Source: Clostridia bacterium
GTDB lineage: Bacteria; Bacillota; Clostridia; Lutisporales; Lutisporaceae
DNA length: 46,192 nt
NCBI GenBank assembly: GCA_035628995.1
Contig: DASPIR010000025.1
Span: 1-46,192 of the forward strand
Direction: 5' to 3'
The translations under genes were made by a program, and so were the position numbers. Shown here one piece after another: positions 15,427 to 24,245 of the stretch. Within the stretch, counting starts at the first letter, position 1. The number at the start of each line of letters is the position of its first letter. The notes below the pieces were generated by a model. It worked only from the letters and a program-made list of their open reading frames with translations. It ran no database searches and was not told the origin of the DNA.

Positions 15427-16698
15427 TTATTTTTTTATTCTATCTATTCCACCCATATAAGGTCTAAGTACTTCAGGTATCATTACACTGCCATCTCCTT
15501 GTTGGAAGTTCTCCAATATGGCTGCTACTGTCCTTCCTATAGCTAAACCTGAGCCATTAAGAGTGTGAATGAATCTTGGCTTTTCCTTGGGATCCGGTCT
15601 GAATTTTATATCTGCTCTCCTGGCTTGGAAGTCTTCAAAATTGCTGCAGGAAGAAATTTCAACATACCTTCCGTAGCTTGGCATCCATACCTCCAAATCA
15701 TAGGTCTTTGCGGACGAGAAGCCTATGTCGCCTGCACACAGGCACATCACCCGGTAAGGGAGCTTTAAGAGCTTCAATATGCCTTCTGCATCTGCAGTCA
15801 GCTTCTCTAATTCCTCATAGGAGTTCTCAGGGTCTGCAAATTTTACAAGTTCAACCTTGTTGAACTGATGCTGCCTTATGAGTCCTCTTGTATCCCTTCC
15901 GGCCGAGCCTGCTTCAGCCCTGAAGCAAGCAGTATAGGCTGTATGCTTTATGGGAAGTATTTTGCCATCAAGTATCTGTTCTCTGTACATATTCGTAACA
16001 GGCACCTCGGCAGTCGGTACAAGGAAGTATTCAGTGTTCTGAACCTTAAAGGCATCCTCTTCGAATTTTGGCAGCTGTCCTGTACCCATCATGCTTCTTC
16101 TATGAACCATAAATGGAGGGAATATTTCTGTATAGCCGTTTGCAGTATGAGTATCCAGCATCAAGTTTATTAGAGATCTCTCCAGCCTTGCTCCAAGTCC
16201 CCTGTAAAAGGTAAATCTTGCTCCTGTAACCTTTGCTGCAGTTTCAAAATCCAGTATGTTGAGATCTACACCGATGTCCCAATGGGCTTTTGGCTCGTAC
16301 TCAAATTTTGTTGGCTCTCCGTTCTTCCTGATTTCCAAATTGTCTGCGTCAGAACTGCCGTCAGGTATGCCATCATACGGGGTATTGGGGATTGTCAGTA
16401 GTATGCCTGTTATTTCTTCATCCAGTTCTCTTACCTTTTCATCCAATTCCTTTATCTTTTCAGATGCCTCCCTCATTTCCAGAACCATTTGTTCAGCATC
16501 CAGCTTCGCTTTCTTAAGCTTGGCAACCTCTTCAGATACTTTGTTTTTCTTGCTCTTAAGCTCCTCTACCTCGTAGATTACCTGTCTTCTTTTTTCATCA
16601 AGCTTCATGATGTCATCAATTCTGAAATCCTGTCCCCTTCTTGAGAGCTTTCTCTTTATCTCCTCAGGGTTTGATCTGATTGCTCTGATATCCAGCAT
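15427..16698 (-). CDS. serS: seryl-tRNA synthetase
   Basis: The class II synthetase charges tRNA-Ser, and also charges tRNA-Sec with serine as the first step to selenocysteine. The 423-aa length is standard. The N-terminal antiparallel coiled coil that grips the tRNA variable arm spans about residues 28-105 ([21 protein letters not shown]). The catalytic core has motif 2 ([24 protein letters not shown]) and motif 3 near the end ([19 protein letters not shown]). The start ATG at 16698 has AGGAGGTATAT in front. A T-box leader precedes it, so expression should rise when tRNA-Ser is uncharged. Confidence 0.97.
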   Translation of the reverse strand: MLDIRAIRSNPEEIKRKLSRRGQDFRIDDIMKLDEKRRQVIYEVEELKSKKNKVSEEVAKLKKAKLDAEQMVLEMREASEKIKELDEKVRELDEEITGILLTIPNTPYDGIPDGSSDADNLEIRKNGEPTKFEYEPKAHWDIGVDLNILDFETAAKVTGARFTFYRGLGARLERSLINLMLDTHTANGYTEIFPPFMVHRRSMMGTGQLPKFEEDAFKVQNTEYFLVPTAEVPVTNMYREQILDGKILPIKHTAYTACFRAEAGSAGRDTRGLIRQHQFNKVELVKFADPENSYEELEKLTADAEGILKLLKLPYRVMCLCAGDIGFSSAKTYDLEVWMPSYGRYVEISSCSNFEDFQARRADIKFRPDPKEKPRFIHTLNGSGLAIGRTVAAILENFQQGDGSVMIPEVLRPYMGGIDRIKK

Positions 16699-16730
16699 AT
16701 TATATACCTCCTTTTGAAAAATTGGAAAAA

Positions 16731-16950
16731 TAAAAAAGCCTTCCGTCTCAAATACAAGGGACGGAGGCCTTCCGCGTTGCCACCCTAATTAGCAGTAATT
16801 ATTAATTACCACTCTCTCAAACATATAACGGCTGTGCCGGTACTGCTCCTCGCAGACTGCTCCAGGATGGACACATATAAGCTGTCTGCCGGCTTGCACC
16901 CACCGCCTGCTCTCTTAACGACACACTTATTGTTTTTCCCTTCAAAGCAT
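16731..16950 (-). promoter_or_regulatory. T-box riboswitch of serS
   Basis: On the minus strand the T-box sequence AGGGTGGCAACGCGG is followed by a terminator stem (GCCTCCGTC pairing with GACGGAAGGC) and TTTTTT just before the serS ribosome site. About 150 nt of stem-rich leader precede it. The element would sense uncharged tRNA-Ser, but I could not place the specifier codon with confidence. The T-box begins right after a truncated TetR frame. Confidence 0.93.
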
Positions 16951-16952
16951 TT

Positions 16953-17261
16953 CTAACATATATTGTATATATTTTTTAATAGTTTACTACTTATTATGCA
17001 CATATGCAACTGTTTTATGAAATAATTATGCTGCCTTGCCAATATATTTGCACCGGCAGCATACTTTTTGTCCAGATAACAATTGTCCTTTTCAAACTCC
17101 AAGTAAAATATATAGTCAACTATCTCTTTTTTGCTTTTGAAATATATAATTGTGCCTACTGCAATGCCTGCCTCTTCTGCAATTGTCTTGACCTTGGCAT
17201 TATGATAGCCATCTCTTGCAAATACCTCTAGCGCATGCTTTGCAATTAAATCCTTCTTCAC
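16953..17261 (-). CDS. TetR-family regulator, C-terminally truncated
   Basis: The first 50 residues are a TetR helix-turn-helix domain (ALEVFARDGYHNAKVKTIAEEAGIAVGTIIYF, then SKKEIVDYIF). TetR proteins are normally about 190 aa, but this frame stops after 102, so most of the ligand and dimer domain is missing. The stop lies about 3 bp before the serS T-box region, as if the original 3' part was lost. The start is GTG at 17261 with GGGGGATAAGG in front. It may be a pseudogene, or a short DNA-binding protein. If transcribed it would lead into serS. Confidence 0.65.
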   Translation of the reverse strand: MKKDLIAKHALEVFARDGYHNAKVKTIAEEAGIAVGTIIYFKSKKEIVDYIFYLEFEKDNCYLDKKYAAGANILARQHNYFIKQLHMCIISSKLLKNIYNIC

Positions 17262-17383
17262 ACCTTATCCCCCTTCATTATATATACTTTATTATATCAA
17301 TTTTTGCGTATATTTGTCTAACTGCAGGGCAATAATTCAGATATGCATGTTAATAAATGGAAGAAGGGAAAGGAGAGCATCAT

Positions 17384-17584
17384 ATGAATAAGCTTGATAT
17401 TATAAGTCAGCTTGCAGATTTGAAAGAGATAGACTACAAGAACACACTGGCAATAACCAGTATGATTGAGCTGCTTATAGAAAAAGGCGTTTTGGAAAGG
17501 CATGAAGTCGCTGTAAAAGCACAATTCTTGGAGGATCAAACTCTGGCAGAGATAAAAAGAAGCAATAGATTCGGTATTAGCTAA
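17384..17584 (+). CDS. hypothetical 66-aa protein
   Basis: This small protein starts at ATG 17384, behind a strong AAAGGAGA ribosome site. It begins MNKLDIISQLADLKEIDYKN and looks like two or three helices with no membrane segment or cysteine. I recognise no family. It ends inside a very strong terminator, so it is a complete single-gene unit placed before the LevR-type activator. The function is unknown. Confidence 0.7.
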   Translation: MNKLDIISQLADLKEIDYKNTLAITSMIELLIEKGVLERHEVAVKAQFLEDQTLAEIKRSNRFGIS

Positions 17585-17606
17585 TACCGAATCTATTGCT
17601 GTTTTT
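17561..17606 (+). terminator. terminator overlapping the stop of the 66-aa gene
   Basis: Bases 17561-17600 form a perfect 40-bp palindrome (arms of 20 bases starting AGCAATAGATTCGG) followed by GTTTTTG. The stop codon lies in its centre. Such a long uninterrupted stem is stronger than usual. Confidence 0.85.
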
Positions 17607-17667
17607 GACTAAAATATGGTAAATTATAATCAACACAATGACCTATTTTGCTTTGGGGGTGATCAGT

Positions 17668-20385
17668 GTGAAGAAAATCGAAGAAGTACTTCAAGCTTTG
17701 CATGAACTGGAGGTTAAAACAGAAAAAGGGGTTTCTGCCTCTGAGATAAGTAAAAGGATGAATATCGACAGGACAAATATCAGTCGATATTTGAACCAGC
17801 TTTATAGTGAAAAGAAGATTTTGAGAATTAACGGCAGACCTGTTCTGTATTGCTCAGTAAAGTGTAAAACAGCTGATATAACCCCAAACATGCGAGTTGG
17901 TGAAAATAGCCTGGATAAGATCGCAGGAATCCATCAGAGTCTTCAGGTGCCAGTACAGCAGGCAAAAGCAGCTATTTTGTATCCTCCTAATGGACTGCAC
18001 ACCTTGATTCTGGGAGGAACCGGTGTAGGAAAATCCATGTTTGCCGAGCTTATGTACCAATTTGCTGTAGAATCAGGGGTAATAGCTTCCAATGCACCTT
18101 TCATTCGTTTTAACTGTGCGGATTATGCAGATAACCCTCAGCTTCTTATATCTCAAATCTTTGGAGTTAAAAAAGGCGCCTATACCGGCGCCGATAAAGA
18201 TCGGGAAGGACTCTTGAAAAAGGCGGACGGAGGAATGTTCCTGCTGGATGAAGTGCACAGACTATCACCCCAGGGGCAGGAAATGCTTTTTACCTTTATT
18301 GATAAGGGCTTCTTCGAACCTTTGGGAGAGACGGAGAAAAAAGTATATGCAGATGTGCAGATAATTGCCGCCACTACAGAAGAACCTCAGTCCTTCCTAT
18401 TAAATACCTTTGCAAGAAGAATTCCTATGATTATAAATCTACCGTCCCTAAAAGACAGAGGGCTCAATGAACGTTTCTATCTTGTTGAAAGCTTTCTAAG
18501 ACAGGAATCAAAGAGAATCGGTAAAGGCATATATATTGACAAAAGCTCCATAACATCCTTTTTACTATACGATTGTCCAAACAATATCGGTCAATTGAAA
18601 AGTGACATACAGTTGGCTTGTGCCAGAGCATTTGTTAATTACAAATCAAAGAATGAAGACTATATGCTGGTTGCGCAAGCAGATCTTCCGCAGCACGTTA
18701 AAAAGGGTATGCTGAACCTCCAGAACAATAGAAACGAGGTTGATTACCTCCTTAAGAGCAAAGGGGATATCCTGAGATACAGCTATAAAGAGGAACAAGA
18801 ACAGAGTCCAGAATACCCTCATCAGGACAGTGAGGATTTTTACGATATTATCGAGAAAAAACTTCAGCTTCTTAAGGAATCAGGAATGAAGGAAGAAGAA
18901 ATCAATCATATTGTAAATATGGACATTGAAAGTCATTTTAAAAAATATATAGGAGAACTCCCTGAAAAGTTGAGAAGAAATGAGATTTCTAAAATTGTGG
19001 CCGCTGAAGTAATGGATTTAGTTATGGAAATAATCGAACTGGCACGGGAAAAACTCATGCGGGAATATGATGAAAAAATTCATTTCGGCTTGCTTTTACA
19101 TGTTAACAGCTTTATAGAAAGGGCAAGAAAAGGAATCAGTATATATCATCCAAAGCTCAATTCGATTCGTGTAGAATATCCTGATGAGTTTTTAGTTGCC
19201 ATGGAAGCTGCAAAGCTTATGGATAATAGATTGGGAATACATACGCCCCTTGATGAAATAGGATACTTGACAATGTTCTTAGCTTCAAACCCTTTAGAAT
19301 CAATCTCAGAAGAAAAGGACAAAGTAGGAATACTGGTAATCATGCATGGTAATTCAACTGCAAGCAGTATGGTTGAGGTATGCAATTCTCTGGTCGGGAC
19401 AACTCATACTGCAGCCTTGGACATGCCCCTTGCCATGAGCCCCCAGACAATGTATATCACCGCAAAAAATACTGTGCTGGAACTGGATAATGGAAAAGGC
19501 GTACTTCTGATGGTTGATATGGGTTCTCTTGTAAATTTCGGTGATATGATAAGCGAAGAAACCGGTTCATTGGTGAAGACGATTGATATGGTAAGCACAC
19601 CCCTTGTCATGGATGCCTGCAGAAAGGCTGTACTAGGTAGAGACCTTTACTATATTTATGACAGTATTAAAGAAGCTTATCAATTGAATGCATTGGAAAA
19701 TGCAAAGGGCGGCTCTGTGAAAAAAAGTATAATAATCACAGCTTGCTTTACAGGAGAAGGTGCATCCCTGAAGCTTAAGGAAATTATTGAGCATAAGCTG
19801 GAACAGCGGTATGAAACTGAAGTGATCCCTTTAGAGATTATTAATAAAAATGAGTTCTTAAGCAAGATAGAGCGCTATAGAGAAAGGTACAAGGTTCTGG
19901 CAGTTGTAAGTACAGTTGATGTAACCCTGGAGGATATTCCTGTGATTCCTGCAATAGAGATTCTTACCTATGAAGGAATAGGGCGGCTTGACAGTATAGT
20001 CAGGGAGGAGAACACCTACCTTGGAGTAAAGAAATCCCTGAAGGAGCATTTATCAGCCGTAGACTGTGAAGCCGCGGTAGATAATGCAAGGTACATTATT
20101 GACAACATTGAACAAAGCCTGAAAGTGCGGGTAAAAAGTGAAGTGAAGATAGGAATTATCCTTCATATGAGCTTCCTCTTGGACAAGCTTAAGCAGGGCG
20201 GGCGGGAGACTATATTCAATGACTTGGACAGCTTCAAAGAACTATATGGCCTTGAGCTTATGAAAGTCAGCCGCTGCCTGATACCTCTGGATAAGCACTT
20301 CGGCATTAAGGTAGGTGAAAATGAATCGGCCTATATATGTAAAATGTTTTTATCAAATAATGAACTTGAAGCAATAAGTGTGTAA
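17668..20385 (+). CDS. LevR/ManR-type sigma-54 activator with PRD domains
   Basis: The protein activates sigma-54 promoters of PTS operons and is itself tuned by phosphorylation from HPr and EIIB. I choose the GTG at 17668, with GGGGGTGAT in front, giving 905 aa. Domain order: a helix-turn-helix (about 20-65, SASEISKRMNIDRTNISRYL), then a AAA+ domain with Walker A GGTGVGKS (116-123) and the sigma-54 contact loop as GAYTGA (170-175). Walker B (MFLLDEVH) follows, then a first PRD (around HFGLLLHVNSF), an EIIA(Man)-like domain (GILVIMHGNSTA), an EIIB-like stretch and a second PRD (KIGIILHMSFLLDKL). It sits directly upstream of the PTS operon, whose -24/-12 promoter it should control. Confidence 0.93.
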   Translation: MKKIEEVLQALHELEVKTEKGVSASEISKRMNIDRTNISRYLNQLYSEKKILRINGRPVLYCSVKCKTADITPNMRVGENSLDKIAGIHQSLQVPVQQAKAAILYPPNGLHTLILGGTGVGKSMFAELMYQFAVESGVIASNAPFIRFNCADYADNPQLLISQIFGVKKGAYTGADKDREGLLKKADGGMFLLDEVHRLSPQGQEMLFTFIDKGFFEPLGETEKKVYADVQIIAATTEEPQSFLLNTFARRIPMIINLPSLKDRGLNERFYLVESFLRQESKRIGKGIYIDKSSITSFLLYDCPNNIGQLKSDIQLACARAFVNYKSKNEDYMLVAQADLPQHVKKGMLNLQNNRNEVDYLLKSKGDILRYSYKEEQEQSPEYPHQDSEDFYDIIEKKLQLLKESGMKEEEINHIVNMDIESHFKKYIGELPEKLRRNEISKIVAAEVMDLVMEIIELAREKLMREYDEKIHFGLLLHVNSFIERARKGISIYHPKLNSIRVEYPDEFLVAMEAAKLMDNRLGIHTPLDEIGYLTMFLASNPLESISEEKDKVGILVIMHGNSTASSMVEVCNSLVGTTHTAALDMPLAMSPQTMYITAKNTVLELDNGKGVLLMVDMGSLVNFGDMISEETGSLVKTIDMVSTPLVMDACRKAVLGRDLYYIYDSIKEAYQLNALENAKGGSVKKSIIITACFTGEGASLKLKEIIEHKLEQRYETEVIPLEIINKNEFLSKIERYRERYKVLAVVSTVDVTLEDIPVIPAIEILTYEGIGRLDSIVREENTYLGVKKSLKEHLSAVDCEAAVDNARYIIDNIEQSLKVRVKSEVKIGIILHMSFLLDKLKQGGRETIFNDLDSFKELYGLELMKVSRCLIPLDKHFGIKVGENESAYICKMFLSNNELEAISV

Positions 20386-20400
20386 ACCGAGAAAGTGTGT

Positions 20401-20434
20401 AAAAAGTGTGTAACTTGTTTTACACACTTTTTTT
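20401..20434 (+). terminator. terminator after the LevR-type gene
   Basis: A 13-bp stem (AAAAAGTGTGTAA/TTACACACTTTTT) with a 6-nt loop and a T run lies 15 bp after the stop codon. Confidence 0.87.
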
Positions 20435-20493
20435 ATCTAAAAAATCCGAATTTTCAAAAATCACACTTTTATAAAAGGCTGGAATTGCAGCAT

Positions 20494-20521
20494 ATTTGCA
20501 GGCATAAAATAATATGCAAAT
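20494..20521 (+). promoter_or_regulatory. candidate upstream activator site for the LevR-type protein
   Basis: The inverted repeat ATTTGCA (20494-20500) and TGCAAAT (20515-20521) is spaced by 14 bp and lies about 23 bp before the -24 element. The position suits an enhancer-type binding site. The assignment to this activator is inferred from adjacency. Confidence 0.4.
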
Positions 20522-20543
20522 TTTCTTAATCTTTCGCGTGGTT

Positions 20544-20559
20544 TGGCAGCAAATTTGCA
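20544..20559 (+). promoter_or_regulatory. sigma-54 (-24/-12) promoter of the PTS operon
   Basis: TGGCAG-N5-TTGCA matches the -24/-12 consensus TGGCAC-N5-TTGCA at all but one base. It lies about 47 bp before the HPr start, directly downstream of a gene for a sigma-54 activator. Confidence 0.85.
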
Positions 20560-20605
20560 AATATATAAAAATGACAAGAAGTAAAGGGAGGTGCATCAAG
20601 CGGTC

Positions 20606-20872
20606 ATGAAAAAATCAACTGTTATTGTAAATAGCGAATGCGGACTGCATGCAAGGCCAGCAAGTATGCTGGTAAGTACTGCAATGAACTTTTCTTCAGA
20701 TATTCTTATTAAGAAAAATGATAGGACAGCAAATTGCAAAAGCATCATGAGCATATTAAGCATAGGCGCCTCAAATGGAGACGAGTTAGAGATTGTCATC
20801 GAAGGTCCTGATGAAACCGATGCATTCAATACTATAAAGGATTTGTTTGACTTCCGTTTAGCAAATGCCTGA
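20606..20872 (+). CDS. HPr-family phosphocarrier protein
   Basis: HPr carries phosphate from enzyme I to PTS permeases. The 88-aa protein has the active-site motif GLHARPAS, with the phospho-His at about residue 15, and KSIM, with the regulatory serine at about 46. Length and fold pattern are normal. I place the start at ATG 20606, although the AAGGGAGGTG site is 12 nt away; a GTG at 20591 would overlap that site. It is the first gene of the sigma-54 PTS operon, so this system brings its own HPr. That HPr could also phosphorylate the PRDs of the LevR-type activator. Confidence 0.92.
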   Translation: MKKSTVIVNSECGLHARPASMLVSTAMNFSSDILIKKNDRTANCKSIMSILSIGASNGDELEIVIEGPDETDAFNTIKDLFDFRLANA

Positions 20873-20956
20873 CAAAAATATCTTGGCAAATAGGTAAACA
20901 TCCAGTGCGCAGTAATAGTTAGTGGTACAAGGAATTAGTAGAGGAGGGTGAAGATT

Positions 20957-21271
20957 GTGTTGAGGGTTATGCTGGTATGTTCCGCAGGCATGTCTACCAG
21001 CCTGTTGGTGACCAAGATGAAAAACGCTGCAGCAAAAGATGGTATTGACATTGAGATTTTTGCAGTACCGGAGGTTGAGGTAAAGGAAAGTATCGATCAT
21101 GCTGATGTAGTACTTCTGGCTCCACAGGTAAGATTTCTATTTAACAAAATGAAGCAGGAGCTTGAACCCAAGGGAATTCCTTTAGCAGTCATTGACGGTA
21201 TGAACTATGGGCTGATGAAGGGAGACGCTGTAGTTAAACAGGCGTTGGAGCTTACTGCTGCCACTAAGTAG
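20957..21271 (+). CDS. PTS lactose/cellobiose-family EIIB component
   Basis: EIIB accepts phosphate from EIIA on a cysteine and passes it to the incoming sugar. The P-loop-like active site VMLVCSAGMSTSLLV is at the N-terminus, and the rest (VLLAPQVRFLFNKMKQE, VIDGMNYGLMKGDAVV) matches the family of about 100 aa. I choose the GTG at 20957, which has GAGGAGGG 8 nt upstream and gives the normal short leader before the cysteine. It is followed 37 bp later by the EIIC gene. The sugar is probably a beta-linked disaccharide. Confidence 0.93.
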   Translation: MLRVMLVCSAGMSTSLLVTKMKNAAAKDGIDIEIFAVPEVEVKESIDHADVVLLAPQVRFLFNKMKQELEPKGIPLAVIDGMNYGLMKGDAVVKQALELTAATK

Positions 21272-21308
21272 CAGTATAGTCTTACAAATAATAAAAAGGG
21301 GGATTAAT

Positions 21309-22610
21309 ATGAAAAAGTTTCTGGAATTCATGGAAAAGTATTTTGTTCCAGTAGCTGGGAGGATCGGTTCACAAAGACACCTTGTAGCTGTACGTGACGG
21401 CTTTGTAAGCATCATGCCGCTGATACTTGCAGGTTCAGTGGCCGTATTGTTGAACAACACACTGTTCAAATGGGTGCCTGCACTAGGTATTTTGACAGGT
21501 ATTAACGGCAATGTATGGTGGGGTACCTTTGCCATTATGACCTTGGTAGTAGTATTCTCGATAGGTTATAACCTAGCTAAGAGCTATGGTGTAGATGCTT
21601 TGGCTGCCGGTTTGATCTCCGTTGCCTCTTTCATCACTGTTACACCTCAAGCCCACGGTAATGCAGGCTGGGGATATATTCACTGGGGATACTTGAACGC
21701 TTCGGGCTTATTTACAGGTATTATAGTTGCACTCATAGCAACTGAGATATTTGTTAAACTCATGAAAAGGAAACTTACAATCAACATGCCTGAAAATGTA
21801 CCGCCAGCGGTTGGCAGAGCCTTTGCCGCAGTTATACCAGGTATGGTGGCATTATACCTTTTCGCAATAGTTGGGCATATAATCACAACCGTTGGGGCAA
21901 ACAGCCTTTATGATATCATCTATAAACTCATTCAGGAGCCTCTTCAGGGTTTTAGCCAAGGATTAGGCTCAGCCATTACTCTTGCAATACTTATGAATGT
22001 ATTCTGGTTCTTTGGGCTGCATGGCGGCAACATTTTCGATCCAATAGTGAACTCACTATACCTGCCCGCTCTTGAAGCAAACGCAAGTGCTGTACAGCAG
22101 GGTGTCGCCGCTACTAACATCGTAACAAAGTCATTCTATGATTCCTTTGTTCACATTGGAGGCTGTGGTGCAACTTTAGCCCTTATTGTTGCCATATATA
22201 TAGCCACCAAGAAAAGGGATGAGTACAAACAGGTTGCCAAGCTGTCAGGACCTGCAGGGATATTTAATATCAACGAACCCATGATGTTTGGCTTGCCACT
22301 CATTCTCAACCCTATGCTTCTGATACCGTTTATACTTATACCGGGCGTACTGACCTTCATTGCTTATATCGCAACCGATTGGGGACTGGTGCCAAAGACA
22401 TTTGTGCAGATACCATGGATTACCCCGGTTGGAATAAGCGGGTTCCTGGCTACAGGTGGCAGTATCAGGGGAGGCTTGCTGTCAGTAGTAAACTTTGCAA
22501 TTGCAGTACTCATATACCTGCCTTTTGTAAAGCTGGCTGACAATATGGCAAGCGAACCTAATACAAGCCACAACGAGAAAAGTAATAAGTCAATAAATCA
22601 GAGCGCTTGA
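21309..22610 (+). CDS. PTS lactose/cellobiose-family EIIC permease
   Basis: This 433-aa integral membrane protein forms the sugar channel of the PTS. The start (MKKFLEFMEKYFVPVAGRIGSQRHLVAVRDGF) is diagnostic for the cellobiose/diacetylchitobiose EIIC family. About ten hydrophobic segments follow. The conserved WFFGLHGGNIF segment and the NINEPMMFGLPLILNP loop carry the expected sugar-binding residues. The ATG at 21309 follows AAAGGGGGATT. It is co-transcribed with the EIIB gene before it and the EIIA gene after it. Confidence 0.94.
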   Translation: MKKFLEFMEKYFVPVAGRIGSQRHLVAVRDGFVSIMPLILAGSVAVLLNNTLFKWVPALGILTGINGNVWWGTFAIMTLVVVFSIGYNLAKSYGVDALAAGLISVASFITVTPQAHGNAGWGYIHWGYLNASGLFTGIIVALIATEIFVKLMKRKLTINMPENVPPAVGRAFAAVIPGMVALYLFAIVGHIITTVGANSLYDIIYKLIQEPLQGFSQGLGSAITLAILMNVFWFFGLHGGNIFDPIVNSLYLPALEANASAVQQGVAATNIVTKSFYDSFVHIGGCGATLALIVAIYIATKKRDEYKQVAKLSGPAGIFNINEPMMFGLPLILNPMLLIPFILIPGVLTFIAYIATDWGLVPKTFVQIPWITPVGISGFLATGGSIRGGLLSVVNFAIAVLIYLPFVKLADNMASEPNTSHNEKSNKSINQSA

Positions 22611-22651
22611 TATTCAAGTGCTTCTGGCACTGAGCATGATTTAATATGTGG

Positions 22652-22680
22652 GAGGTAAGGGCGTGTATTTCCTTACCTCG
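22652..22680 (+). other. intercistronic hairpin between EIIC and EIIA genes
   Basis: GAGGTAAG and CTTACCTC form an 8-bp stem with a 12-nt loop and no T run. The element may mark a processing site or set the relative amounts of the two gene products. Confidence 0.45.
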
Positions 22681-22742
22681 TCACATTTATCCAAAATATA
22701 CTTTATCACTATCCAACAGTAATACGACAAGGAGTGTTTTTT

Positions 22743-23060
22743 ATGGATTTGGAAACTATGGTATTTACAATCATTGCACACAGTGGCGATGCAAGAAGCT
22801 CAAGTATGGAAGCGATCGGACATGCAAGAAATGGAGAGTTTGATAAAGCCAATGCATGTCTGGATGAAGCCAATAAGAAATTGCTGTTGGTACATTCAGA
22901 GCAGACAAAGCTCATTCAAGCAGAAGCACAAGGCCAGGAAACAAAGGTGTCCCTGCTGCTTGTACATGCTCAGGATCATCTTATGGGTGCAATGACTGTA
23001 AGGGATCTGGCAGGAGAATTCATTGAACTGTATAAAATAATGAATGCAAATAGGGGTTAG
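22743..23060 (+). CDS. PTS lactose/cellobiose-family EIIA component
   Basis: EIIA of the lactose family is a small helical trimer that takes phosphate from HPr on a histidine. The 105-aa protein shows the active-site segment LLVHAQDHLMGAMT in its second half and the typical start MDLETMVFTIIAHSGDARS. I choose the ATG at 22743 because AAGGAG lies 8 nt upstream. The separate EIIA, EIIB and EIIC genes are the usual arrangement for this family. It completes the permease together with the operon-encoded HPr. Confidence 0.94.
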   Translation: MDLETMVFTIIAHSGDARSSSMEAIGHARNGEFDKANACLDEANKKLLLVHSEQTKLIQAEAQGQETKVSLLLVHAQDHLMGAMTVRDLAGEFIELYKIMNANRG

Positions 23061-23099
23061 CCCTGCAGTAATATTCTTAAGTATATTGGGGGAACCGGA

Positions 23100-24185
23100 A
23101 TGAAACAATTAGGAATTTCAATCTACCCTGACAGAGCTAGCCAGGAAGAAAACAAAGCATACATTTCACTTGCTTCTCAATATGGCTTTACAAGGATATT
23201 TACCTGTCTTATATCTTCTGATGATGATATTGACATGGTTAAATCAAAATTCAGTGATATTACCAGTCACGCTAAGGGATTAGGAATGCAAGTTATTGCT
23301 GATGTCAGTCCCTCTATATTTGATATCTTTGGCATAAGCTACCAGGATTTGAGGTTTTTCTTTGAACTGGGGCTGTCCGGAATCAGACTTGATCTGGGCT
23401 TCAGCGGGCTTGAGGAAAGCATCATGACCTTTAATCCTTATGGGCTCAAGGTTGAAATCAATATGAGCAGTGGAACCAGATATTTAGATAATATTTTTTC
23501 TCATAAACCAAATGTGGAAAATCTTATAGGCTGCCATAACTTTTATCCTCACAAATATACAGGGCTCTCCAGGAAGCATTTCGAAAAGTGTTCCAAACAG
23601 TTTAAACAAAACGGGATTAGGACGGCTGCTTTTATCTCCTCAAAGGAAGCCGGTTTTGGACCATGGCCGGTGAGTGAGGGACTTTGCACGTTGGAGGAGC
23701 ACAGAAACCTGCCTGTTGCAGTACAGGCAAAGGACCTCTTCAATACCGATCTTATTGATGATGTTATCATTGCAAACGCCTTCGCGTCAGAAAGTGAGCT
23801 TATCGCCTTACACCACCTCGATAAAGAACTTCTGACCCTGGACGTACAATTGATTGAAGGCCTACCTGAAATCGAGAAAAAAATAGTCCTCGATGAGCTT
23901 CACTTTAACAGGGGAGATGTATCTGAATATATGATCAGATCTACTCAAAGCCGTGTAAAATATAGCATGCATAGCTTTAAGCTCTTTAATGCTCCAGCCA
24001 TAAGGCGCGGAGATATTATGATAGACAGCAGCCTGTACGAAAGATACGCCGGGGAATTGCAGATTGCTCTTAAGGATATGGAGAACAGCGGAAGAACAAA
24101 CGTTGTAGGCAGGATATCCGAGAAGGAAATATACTTGCTTGACCATATAGAACCCTGGCAGAAGTTTAGGCTTAAGTTGGAATAA
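23100..24185 (+). CDS. MupG/DUF871-family protein (6-phospho-glycosidase-like)
   Basis: The 361-aa protein belongs to the DUF871 family, which includes MupG, the 6-phospho-N-acetylmuramidase that splits imported MurNAc-6P disaccharides. The start MKQLGISIYPDRAS, the TIM-barrel pattern, GCHNFYPHKYTGLS in the middle and the C-terminal cyclophilin-like part (GRISEKEIYLLDHI) fit this family. As the last gene of a PTS operon it probably cleaves the phosphorylated sugar delivered by the permease. A cell-wall disaccharide is one option, but other beta-linked phospho-sugars are possible. No murQ-like gene is present in the window. Confidence 0.85.
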   Translation: MKQLGISIYPDRASQEENKAYISLASQYGFTRIFTCLISSDDDIDMVKSKFSDITSHAKGLGMQVIADVSPSIFDIFGISYQDLRFFFELGLSGIRLDLGFSGLEESIMTFNPYGLKVEINMSSGTRYLDNIFSHKPNVENLIGCHNFYPHKYTGLSRKHFEKCSKQFKQNGIRTAAFISSKEAGFGPWPVSEGLCTLEEHRNLPVAVQAKDLFNTDLIDDVIIANAFASESELIALHHLDKELLTLDVQLIEGLPEIEKKIVLDELHFNRGDVSEYMIRSTQSRVKYSMHSFKLFNAPAIRRGDIMIDSSLYERYAGELQIALKDMENSGRTNVVGRISEKEIYLLDHIEPWQKFRLKLE

Positions 24186-24201
24186 GAACTAATCCCTTAA
24201 T

Positions 24202-24243
24202 AATAAAGCTGACTATACTTGCGCAAGTATAGTCAGCTTTATT
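24202..24243. terminator. bidirectional terminator (42-bp perfect palindrome)
   Basis: A perfect palindrome with 21-base arms (beginning AATAAAGCTGACTATACTTG) lies between the convergent MupG-like gene and proS, 3 bp from the proS stop. A/T ends on both sides let it act in both directions. Confidence 0.88.
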
Positions 24244-24245
24244 AT

